This document shows, in pieces, positions 1-4,673 of a DNA stretch of 5,118 nucleotides. The stretch covers positions 1 through 5,118 of the forward strand of contig PUMO01000021.1 in NCBI GenBank assembly GCA_003551405.1, read 5' to 3'. The DNA is from Mollicutes bacterium. Its GTDB lineage: Bacteria; Bacillota_I; Bacilli_A; Izemoplasmatales; Izemoplasmataceae. Position 1 is the first letter of the stretch. Each line of letters opens with the position of its first letter. A program made the translations under genes and the position numbers. Below the pieces are notes generated by a model, which searched no databases, was not told the DNA's origin, and saw only the letters and a list, made by a program, of their open reading frames with translations.

Positions 1-1
1 C

Positions 2-316
2 GCAGACACCAAGACACTGGACGGGCTTTCAGGCGTCGGTGACTTGATTGTTACGTGCACGTCGCAACACTCGAGAAACTTTCAAGCCGGCTACAAAATC
101 GGACAAGGTACCGATTTAAATAAAACCTTGGATTCGATGAGTATGGTTGTTGAAGGGGTGCGGACTACTGAAGCTGCCTATCAACTTTCGAGTGAAGCCA
201 ACATAGATACCCCGATTATTGATGCCATTTATGAAGTCGTCTTCAATCGCCGCCATCCCTTTGATGTCATCGGCGAACTGCTCAATAGAGATTTTAAAGC
301 GGAAAACCTCTCATAA
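2..316 (+). CDS. gpsA: Glycerol-3-phosphate dehydrogenase [NAD(P)+], C-terminal part (5' end outside the window)
   Basis: This is the last 104 codons of GpsA, the soluble enzyme that reduces dihydroxyacetone phosphate to sn-glycerol-3-phosphate for phospholipid synthesis. The reading frame is open from base 2, and the rest of the roughly 330-340-residue protein lies to the left. The fragment opens with the family signature GLSGVGDLIVTCTS followed by HSRN; in this family the Ser-Arg-Asn segment lies at the substrate phosphate site. Downstream comes the conserved VVEGVRTTEAAYQL segment and the usual helical C-terminus (TPIIDAIYEVVF). No frameshift or missing motif is visible in the part present. 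It ends in TAA, and its terminator stem begins inside the last codons. In Bacilli gpsA often lies close to the HU gene, as here. Identification is firm. Confidence 0.95.
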   Translation, partial: ADTKTLDGLSGVGDLIVTCTSQHSRNFQAGYKIGQGTDLNKTLDSMSMVVEGVRTTEAAYQLSSEANIDTPIIDAIYEVVFNRRHPFDVIGELLNRDFKAENLS

Positions 317-339
317 AAGGGAGTTTTTCCGTTTTTTTT
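300..339 (+). terminator. Intrinsic terminator of gpsA, overlapping its stop codon
   Basis: Arms 300-312 and 319-331 form a 13-position stem (CGGAAAACCTCTC against GGGAGTTTTTCCG) with one C/U mismatch and one G-U wobble. The loop is six bases, 313-318, and is followed by eight T at 332-339. The 5' arm and loop include the last codons and the TAA of gpsA, so the gene is terminated with no spare 3' UTR. Confidence 0.85.
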
Positions 340-360
340 GGCTAAAAACCCCTTGATTCC

Positions 361-389
361 TTGCAAACCGCTGCATTACTTGCTATAAT
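361..389 (+). promoter_or_regulatory. Promoter of the HU gene (extended -10)
   Basis: A perfect extended -10 element, TGCTATAAT, lies at 381-389, with TATAAT at 384-389. The -35 candidate TTGCAA (361-366, four of six consensus bases) sits 17 bases upstream. Transcription would start near 396, giving a leader of about 33 bases. It lies just after the gpsA terminator, so the HU gene is probably transcribed alone and strongly. Confidence 0.8.
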
Positions 390-409
390 TCACTTAAGTT
401 AATAATAAG

Positions 410-416
410 AAGGAGG
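410..416 (+). promoter_or_regulatory. Ribosome binding site of the HU gene, unusually far from its start
   Basis: AAGGAGG is a full Shine-Dalgarno match, but its last base is 12 nt before the ATG at 429, longer than the common 5-9. A second ATG at 419 lies only 2 nt after the site and in another frame; it opens a 20-codon frame ending at 481. The ATG at 429 is kept because it gives the canonical HU N-terminus MNKTELV. Confidence 0.75.
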
Positions 417-428
417 GAATGCATCGCA

Positions 429-701
429 ATGAACAAAACAGAGTTGGTAGCAAAAATTGCAGAACAATCAGGACTTACTAAAAAAGATGCAGAAGCGTCA
501 TTGAATGCGACATTAGATTCTATTCAGGACGCATTGGTCAGTGGTGATAAAGTTGTGCTCACTGGTTTCGGAACATTTGAGGTCAGAGAACGTAAACCAC
601 GCGTTGGACACAACCCACGTACTGGCGCACCAATCAACATTGATGCACAGCGTTCTCCAGCATTCAAAGCAGGCAAAGTCTTAAAAGACGCTGTCCGCTA
701 A
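429..701 (+). CDS. hup: DNA-binding protein HU (histone-like)
   Basis: This 90-residue protein is HU, the small homodimeric nucleoid protein that bends DNA without strict sequence specificity. The length matches the family (90-92). The N-terminus MNKTELVAKIAEQSGLTKKDAE gives the two-helix dimerisation body. The signature GFGTFEVRERKPRVGHNPRTG (residues 46-66) begins the beta-arm that grips the minor groove, with the conserved Asn-Pro pair (N62 P63) whose proline intercalates into DNA in this family. The C-terminus PAFKAGKVLKDAVR is canonical. The start is fixed by homology to HU and by the upstream AAGGAGG. It has its own promoter and its own terminator and is a single-gene unit. In Bacillus the orthologue is called hbs. 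Nothing in the coding part is odd. Confidence 0.97.
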   Translation: MNKTELVAKIAEQSGLTKKDAEASLNATLDSIQDALVSGDKVVLTGFGTFEVRERKPRVGHNPRTGAPINIDAQRSPAFKAGKVLKDAVR

Positions 702-715
702 TATGCACAAGAAAG

Positions 716-749
716 AATACCGTCGTGAGACGGTATTTTTTTGTTTTTT
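716..749 (+). terminator. Intrinsic terminator of the HU gene
   Basis: A perfect 9-bp stem, AATACCGTC (716-724) against GACGGTATT (729-737), closes a GTGA tetraloop. It is followed by TTTTT, a G and TTTTTT (738-749). It begins 14 bases after the stop codon and leaves the downstream ankyrin gene dependent on its own, unseen promoter or on read-through. Confidence 0.92.
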
Positions 750-808
750 AAGCAATGGCGCACAAACCAATTTTGTGGTACGCTTAACAGTAGTAGGGAA
801 GTGATGAT

Positions 809-1930
809 ATGCGCGCATTAACAAAAACAACAATCGATGCAATAAAAAACGATCAACCCGACAAAATGGATGTGATTGATGGTGTTGATGAGAAAGGCAA
901 CAATGCACTTTATTACGCGATTAAAAACAAAGCGCCCGCCGCTTTGAACTTTTTACTTGAACAAGGGCTCTCACCAACCTTCCTTTATGAAAATAAAAAT
1001 ACACCCTTGCATTTAGCGGCGCAAAATGGCTTTTTTGATGGTGTGAAACACTTAATCAATCAGTCAGTCTATGTCAATATTTTTAACGATAAATTCCAAA
1101 CCCCTTTGATGCTTGCGGCACTTAAGGGAAGTTTTGAATCTGTTCACGCACTTTTAAACGCGGGCAGTGACCAAACCGCAACGGATGAAGATGGCAATAA
1201 TGTGCTTTATTATGCAATCCAAAGCAAAAACCCAAAAGTTTTTGATGAACTGCTCCGCCGTGGTGCCCCAGTCGATACACTCAATACGCAAGGTGAAACA
1301 TTGTTGCATGCGGTGGCGCGCTTTGGGACAGGGACCATGCTTAAAATGCTTTTGGACCGGGGCATTTCACCGTATATTGAAAACCTGTATGCCCAGTCCC
1401 CCCTGCATCTTGTTGCGAAGCGCGGTCACGACCGTCTTGCGGCCTTATTGCTTGAATATGGATTAACCCCGAGTTTGGTGGACCGTTTCAACCATTCGCC
1501 GATTGATTATGCGGCGCACTTTGGGTCTTTGAGTACGTTATTTGAACGTGCAGAAAATGACGCAGAAGTTACGCGCAGCATGCAAGCCTATCCACTTCAT
1601 AGAGCACTTCGCGAAAAGCGTTTTGATGAAGCGGAGGCACTAATTCGCATGGAAAAGGGGATTGAATCACGCGATATTTATGGCAATTTACCGATATTTT
1701 ATGCGCTTATCCATTATGATCCTTTAATTGTCAAACGATTGCTTACACTCAGTGACAATATTGTAGATATAGATGCCTACGGACACAGTGTTTACTTTTA
1801 TGCAGCGCTTTTTAATAAACCGCTGATTTTTAAAACCAAACCCATAAAAAAAGAAGCACTCAATCGTCGCACACTGGCGATCATTGAGGCTTCAAGCTTA
1901 AACGGCAATATCTGGCCCGAAGAAGAGTAA
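809..1930 (+). CDS. Ankyrin-repeat protein, about ten repeats, function unknown
   Basis: This 373-residue protein consists almost wholly of ankyrin repeats and has no signal peptide or membrane segment, so it is probably a cytoplasmic protein-binding scaffold. Repeats begin near residues 26, 59, 92, 126, 159, 192, 225, 258, 289 and 322. The clearest cores are TPLHLAAQNG (65-74), TPLMLAALKG (98-107), TLLHAVARFG (164-173) and SPLHLVAKRG (197-206). Repeats 7-10 are divergent, and residues after about 340 form a lysine-rich, then acidic tail ending EEE. Repeats 1 and 4 are unusually alike (GNNALYYAIKNK and GNNVLYYAIQSK), suggesting an internal three-repeat duplication. The start at 809 follows AGGGA at 795-799, and an in-frame stop lies just upstream (794-796). 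No convincing promoter or plus-strand terminator was found. The last 33 bases overlap the convergent CPBP gene. The binding partner cannot be deduced. Confidence 0.9.
   Translation: MRALTKTTIDAIKNDQPDKMDVIDGVDEKGNNALYYAIKNKAPAALNFLLEQGLSPTFLYENKNTPLHLAAQNGFFDGVKHLINQSVYVNIFNDKFQTPLMLAALKGSFESVHALLNAGSDQTATDEDGNNVLYYAIQSKNPKVFDELLRRGAPVDTLNTQGETLLHAVARFGTGTMLKMLLDRGISPYIENLYAQSPLHLVAKRGHDRLAALLLEYGLTPSLVDRFNHSPIDYAAHFGSLSTLFERAENDAEVTRSMQAYPLHRALREKRFDEAEALIRMEKGIESRDIYGNLPIFYALIHYDPLIVKRLLTLSDNIVDIDAYGHSVYFYAALFNKPLIFKTKPIKKEALNRRTLAIIEASSLNGNIWPEEE
1846..1893 (-). terminator. Probable intrinsic terminator of the CPBP gene, inside the ankyrin coding sequence
   Basis: Read on the minus strand, a hairpin starts 4 bases after the CPBP stop codon and ends in seven T (complement of the A-run 1846-1852). 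In plus coordinates the paired segments are 1853-1857 with 1889-1893, 1860-1864 with 1883-1887, and 1867-1870 with 1877-1880. That gives 14 base pairs broken by two small internal loops around a six-base loop (1871-1876). The imperfect stem is expected, since the same bases encode residues 346-362 of the ankyrin protein. Confidence 0.65.
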
Positions 1931-2632
1931 AGCAACCGCAATAAGGTTGTAGGCCATATGAATAAATATGGGGATAAAAATGATTTTACCAGACCAATAA
2001 TAAACCATACTGAGCACACCGCCAAGTGCAGCATAAGGAATGATGTTAATCCACTGGGCCGTGTCCACCAGCAAATCAGCCATGATATGGATAAAACCGA
2101 ACAAAAGACTGTTAACAACAATGGCGAAGGCGTTTCCGAATCGTTTGTGAAATAGGCCGTATATCCCTTTTCTAAAGACAATCTCTTCACTGATGGGAGC
2201 TAAGAACCCTGCAAAAATCACCAAGGAAATCGATGCGAACATCCCCGCATCCGTCAGTGCTTCAATGGCTGCTTGGTTTTCTGGGGAGATGTCATAACCG
2301 AATTGCATCATAATGCCATTGACGATACCATTGACGGCGAGGAGCCCAAAAAAGCCACCGATCAAGTAGCGAAACGTACGGTTTTTATTGCTTTTAAAAT
2401 ATATCCATTGGTTGTCTATCAAATATCTTTTGCCTAAATAGAACAACGCCACTGTAAGTGAAATATACCACACCAGATTGACTGCGGCGTTAAAGTTTGC
2501 AAACCAGACCTCATTATCCAATAGTTCTGGAAAAGCTAAAGGGACGATTGCGCCGATAAACTGAATTGCAACAAAAGAAATGACATACGCCAGGACAATG
2601 GTATAATTAAGTGAGAAACGTTTTGAATGCAT
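1898..2632 (-). CDS. CPBP-family intramembrane metalloprotease (Abi/CAAX protease-like)
   Basis: This 244-residue polytopic membrane protein has the three CPBP motifs: EExxxR (E149, E150, R154, in SEEIVFRKGIYG), FxxxH (F178 to H182, in FGFIH) and HxxxN (H225 to N229, in HMAYN). In this family the glutamates and histidines form the active site of Rce1/Abi-type intramembrane proteases. Six to seven hydrophobic segments lie near residues 11-33, 45-66, 88-108, 130-148, 168-186, 195-211 and 216-238. The start at 2632 is chosen because a perfect AAGGAGG lies 8 bases upstream; the longer frame, opening at 2674, would read through that site. The substrate is unknown. Bacterial members have been linked to bacteriocin immunity and peptide maturation, but no bacteriocin gene is near. 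The 3' end overlaps the ankyrin gene by 33 bases. Confidence 0.93.
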   Translation of the reverse strand: MHSKRFSLNYTIVLAYVISFVAIQFIGAIVPLAFPELLDNEVWFANFNAAVNLVWYISLTVALFYLGKRYLIDNQWIYFKSNKNRTFRYLIGGFFGLLAVNGIVNGIMMQFGYDISPENQAAIEALTDAGMFASISLVIFAGFLAPISEEIVFRKGIYGLFHKRFGNAFAIVVNSLLFGFIHIMADLLVDTAQWINIIPYAALGGVLSMVYYWSGKIIFIPIFIHMAYNLIAVALLFFGPDIAV

Positions 2633-2640
2633 GATGTGCA

Positions 2641-2647
2641 CCTCCTT
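2641..2647 (-). promoter_or_regulatory. Ribosome binding site that fixes the CPBP start
   Basis: The complement reads AAGGAGG (and continues GGTGCA), ending 8 nt before the ATG at 2632-2630. This placement rules in the 244-residue form over a 258-residue form starting at 2674. Confidence 0.85.
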
Positions 2648-2678
2648 AAAGACATTAAAATTGACAGCTGGCATGCAT

Positions 2679-2687
2679 ATGATACCA
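2679..2687 (-). promoter_or_regulatory. Possible CPBP promoter, extended -10 type
   Basis: On the minus strand TGGTATCAT carries an extended TG followed, one base later, by TATCAT (five of six consensus bases). No good -35 lies 16-18 bases upstream, so it would rely on the extended -10. A second candidate, TGTGATAAT, lies slightly further upstream (2689-2697). Either gives a short leader before the ribosome binding site. Confidence 0.45.
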
Positions 2688-2695
2688 TATTATCA
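2680..2695. repeat. Small inverted repeat in the divergent promoter region
   Basis: TGATA (2680-2684) and TATCA (2691-2695) are exact inverted copies around a six-base centre, CCATAT. The repeat overlaps the -10 candidates of both divergent promoters, a typical operator position. The sequence is AT-rich and the arms are short, so chance is a real alternative. Confidence 0.35.
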
Positions 2696-2731
2696 CATCT
2701 GAACGTATAATTAATGAAATGTGGTGTAAAA

Positions 2732-3400
2732 ATGGCAAACAAAAAGAAAAAAACCTTTGCGGTCATTGGACTGGGACGCTTTGGATTGAGCGTCGTTGAA
2801 GAACTCATAAGGAGTAACCGTGAAGTGCTTGTGCTCGACCGCAACCAAGACAGGATTTCAAAGGTCGCTAAAATTGCAACCCACACGGTTGTGCTTGATA
2901 CTTCTGATGAAAGCGCACTGAAGGAAGTGGGCATTCAGTCCATTGACCACGTCATTGTGGCCATTGGAAAAGATATAGAAGACAGCATCATGACCACCCT
3001 GATCTTAAAAGAACTCGGTGTAAAACAAATTACGGTCAAGGTTCAAAATCATTATCACGAAAAGGTTGTCAAACCCCTGGGTGCTGATGAAGTGATTCAA
3101 CCTGAACGTGTCACGGGGAAACGGTTGGCCCATAGAATTTTATCGGATAATATGCTTGAATTTTATGACTTAAGTGATAATCATAGTTTTGTTTCCATTA
3201 AAGTGCCACCGCGTATTGCGGATACGACGGTTGCGAACCTTGACTTACGTGATAAGTTCAGAGTCAACCTTGTCGCAATTAAACGGGATGGCGATGTGAT
3301 TATTCCGCATCCTGAAGAGGTTTTCGAAGCAAGTGATGAATTGCTTATTGTTGGTTCCAATGATGATTTGAACAAGTTTACTGCGTGGTGTGAAAAATAA
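2732..3400 (+). CDS. ktrC: Potassium uptake regulatory subunit, RCK/TrkA family (KtrA/KtrC type)
   Basis: This 222-residue peripheral membrane protein forms the cytosolic gating ring that binds nucleotide and controls a KtrB/KtrD-type potassium channel. The N-terminal RCK/Rossmann domain starts FAVIGLGRFG, with GxGxxG at residues 13-18 and the ribose-binding acidic D36 in VLVLDRN. It continues with the family segments HVIVAIG, TTLILKELG and KVQNHYHEKV. An RCK_C domain occupies about 140-220. Length equals Bacillus KtrA/KtrC. From memory the segments look closer to KtrC, but paralogue assignment is not certain. The start at 2732 is preferred over an ATG at 2714 because GGTG lies 5 bases before it and none precedes 2714. 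The channel subunit is not in the window. It is the first gene of the operon, 22 bases before rdgB. Confidence 0.92.
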   Translation: MANKKKKTFAVIGLGRFGLSVVEELIRSNREVLVLDRNQDRISKVAKIATHTVVLDTSDESALKEVGIQSIDHVIVAIGKDIEDSIMTTLILKELGVKQITVKVQNHYHEKVVKPLGADEVIQPERVTGKRLAHRILSDNMLEFYDLSDNHSFVSIKVPPRIADTTVANLDLRDKFRVNLVAIKRDGDVIIPHPEEVFEASDELLIVGSNDDLNKFTAWCEK

Positions 3401-3410
3401 AACGTTGTTA

Positions 3411-3417
3411 GGGGAGG
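3411..3417 (+). promoter_or_regulatory. Ribosome binding site that fixes the rdgB start
   Basis: GGGGAGG lies 5 nt before the ATG at 3423 and just after the ktr stop codon. It argues against a GTG at 3390 that would add 11 residues and overlap the ktr gene. Confidence 0.8.
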
Positions 3418-3422
3418 CGCCT

Positions 3423-4010
3423 ATGAAACGGACCATAGTTATAGCCTCAAGTAATGAAGGGAAAATTGAGGAGATTAAACCCTCACTACTTTCCCATGGT
3501 TTTAAGGTGCTTACCTTGCGTGATTTTCCGCATGTGCCCATCAATGAAGATGGTAAGACATTCAGGGAAAATGCTGAGAAAAAGGCACGTGCGGTCGCAA
3601 CACTCACCAAGTTCCCGGTTATCGCGGATGATTCAGGGCTTGAAGTGGATGCACTCAGTGGTGCACCCGGGGTGCATTCCAAACGGTTTTCACACAGTGG
3701 CCTTGACGCTGATAATAACGCGCGACTCTTGTCGCTAATGGAAAATAAGACCAACCGCAGGGCCTGTTTTAAAACGATTATCGTGCTTAAGGAATCCAGT
3801 GGGGATGAGCGCATTTTTGAAGGGCGTCTTGATGGATACATCCACACAGTGAGTGAAGGGGAAAGCGGATTTGGCTATGATCCCGTGTTTATACCAGTCG
3901 GCTATCACGAGACCCTTGCTCAACTTGGAAGTGTCCACAAACAAAATATGTCGCACCGACAAAAGGCGCTTTCGCGTCTGAGCGCTTATTTAAAGCTTTC
4001 AGACGTCTAA
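3423..4010 (+). CDS. rdgB: Non-canonical purine NTP pyrophosphatase (RdgB/HAM1, dITP/XTP pyrophosphatase)
   Basis: This 195-residue cytosolic enzyme hydrolyses dITP, ITP and XTP to the monophosphate and pyrophosphate, keeping deaminated purines out of DNA and RNA. Family motifs appear in order: ASSNEGKIEEI (8-18, with N11 and K14 at the phosphate site), EDGKTFRENAEKKA (42-55), VIADDSGLEVDALSGAPGVH (66-85, with D69/D70 in the catalytic metal region), GFGYDPVFIP (149-158) and MSHRQKAL (176-183, base recognition). The length is typical (about 195-200). In Bacillus this gene is ysnA. It follows ktr by 22 bases and is probably cotranscribed with it. The final codons take part in a strong RNA hairpin (3975-4005). 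No key residue appears to be missing. Confidence 0.95.
   Translation: MKRTIVIASSNEGKIEEIKPSLLSHGFKVLTLRDFPHVPINEDGKTFRENAEKKARAVATLTKFPVIADDSGLEVDALSGAPGVHSKRFSHSGLDADNNARLLSLMENKTNRRACFKTIIVLKESSGDERIFEGRLDGYIHTVSEGESGFGYDPVFIPVGYHETLAQLGSVHKQNMSHRQKALSRLSAYLKLSDV
3975..4005 (+). other. Hairpin at the 3' end of rdgB
   Basis: CGTCTGA (3975-3981) pairs perfectly with TCAGACG (3999-4005). Inside, after a G-U pair and a mismatch, GCTT (3984-3987) pairs with AAGC (3993-3996) around a five-base loop. A T-run follows only at 4018-4021, too distant and too short for a normal terminator, so it may instead tune mRNA stability or spacing before the next gene. Confidence 0.45.
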
Positions 4011-4040
4011 AGCGTCATTTTCATAAGGAAGGGAAAATGT

Positions 4041-4673
4041 ATGCAATTAATTGAAACGATTGACCAGGCACTCAAAAACAATGATAAACCACGTGCAGTA
4101 GAAGTGGTTATTGAAGCGTTTGAAGACGGAATGGATGTTGTGACATTCTATGAACAGGTTTTAACCGAAATTTTAAACCGTGTTGACTGTGATCAAAATG
4201 ATGCGGACTGTATTTGGCTCGAACATCAAATGTCTTCAATTGCGCGAACATTGGTGGAAATCACATACCCTTACGTCATCAAACAAAAACGTCCGCCCCA
4301 TGCCAATCAGCACGCAATGATTGTTTGTCCTAAAAACGAAACGCATGAGCTTGGGGCCTTGATGGGGGCGCACATGTTTGAACTGGTTGGCTTTAAAACC
4401 ACCTACATAGGTGCCAATACGCCGGTTTATACGATTGAAAGCGCCATTAATACGCTACACCCCACCCATCTTGTGCTCAGTGTATCCAATGCGTATCATT
4501 TGTTTGAAGTTGACAAAGTCATCACTCGCCTGCGTGCTGAGTATAAAGACTTGAAACTAATCGGCGCAGGACGCGCCTTCACTTATAACAAAGACCACTT
4601 CAAGGATTCTGTCGATGCATTAATCGAAAGTTTTGAGACAGTGAAACATTTAGCCGCGAAGGGGGAAAAGTAA
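4041..4673 (+). CDS. Stand-alone cobalamin (B12)-binding protein, CarH-like sensor domain without DNA-binding domain
   Basis: This 210-residue soluble protein has two parts. Residues 1 to about 85 are helical and resemble the cap domain of MetH/CarH proteins, with the conserved Glu-His pair E61-H62 (IWLEHQMSS). Residues about 90-205 look like a Rossmann-type B12-binding domain: MIVCPKNETHELG carries the ExHxxG form of DxHxxG, with H102 as the likely lower cobalt ligand. YIGANTPV (122-129) is typical of CarH/LitR-type sensors, LVLSVSN (144-150) replaces SxL, and GAGRAF (175-180) sits at the GG site. There is no MerR-type helix-turn-helix. A corrinoid methyl-transfer protein of MtaC/MtbC size is the main alternative. 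The start follows AAGGAAGGG (4025-4033), 7 bases upstream. The stop overlaps the next start (TAATG), suggesting a shared role with the ABC permease. Confidence 0.82.
   Translation: MQLIETIDQALKNNDKPRAVEVVIEAFEDGMDVVTFYEQVLTEILNRVDCDQNDADCIWLEHQMSSIARTLVEITYPYVIKQKRPPHANQHAMIVCPKNETHELGALMGAHMFELVGFKTTYIGANTPVYTIESAINTLHPTHLVLSVSNAYHLFEVDKVITRLRAEYKDLKLIGAGRAFTYNKDHFKDSVDALIESFETVKHLAAKGEK

Larger units (their letters stand above)
2661..2711 (+). promoter_or_regulatory. Promoter candidates for the ktr-rdgB-B12-ABC operon
   Basis: A perfect -35 TTGACA lies at 2661-2666, with TACCAT (four of six) 16 bases downstream at 2683-2688. A separate perfect TATAAT lies at 2706-2711 but has no good -35; a transcript from it would begin near 2718, after the first possible ATG at 2714. 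Both overlap or adjoin the minus-strand CPBP promoter region, so the two divergent units may compete for polymerase. Confidence 0.5.

Noticed and set aside
761..777. Inverted repeat CACAAA / TTTGTG upstream of the ankyrin gene
   Set aside because: Six-base AT-rich arms around a five-base loop are expected by chance, and no promoter is nearby to make it a convincing operator.
750..808. Promoter for the ankyrin gene
   Set aside because: Weak matches such as TGGTACGCT (776-784) lack a usable -35 and score poorly as a -10. Nothing here can be supported as a promoter.
681..908. A 75-codon minus-strand frame across the HU terminator
   Set aside because: It includes the HU terminator hairpin, is rich in Cys/His/Phe by composition only, and matches nothing recognisable.
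1932..1950. Small stem after the ankyrin stop codon as a plus-strand terminator
   Set aside because: Only five base pairs (CAACC with GGTTG) plus a wobble, and no T-run follows. The bases also encode the CPBP C-terminus.
1798..2190. A 130-codon minus-strand frame overlapping the CPBP gene in another frame
   Set aside because: The CPBP frame has three catalytic motifs, a perfect ribosome binding site and family length. The alternative frame shows none of these.
2536..2934. A 132-codon minus-strand frame spanning the CPBP start and the ktr gene
   Set aside because: It crosses the divergent promoter region and runs antisense to the conserved Rossmann motif of ktr. There is no motif or start signal.
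3245..3847. A 200-codon open frame on the minus strand
   Set aside because: It lies opposite the well-supported ktr and rdgB genes, its translation is low-complexity Ser/Leu-rich with no recognisable motif, and it has no ribosome binding site of note. It is a shadow frame.
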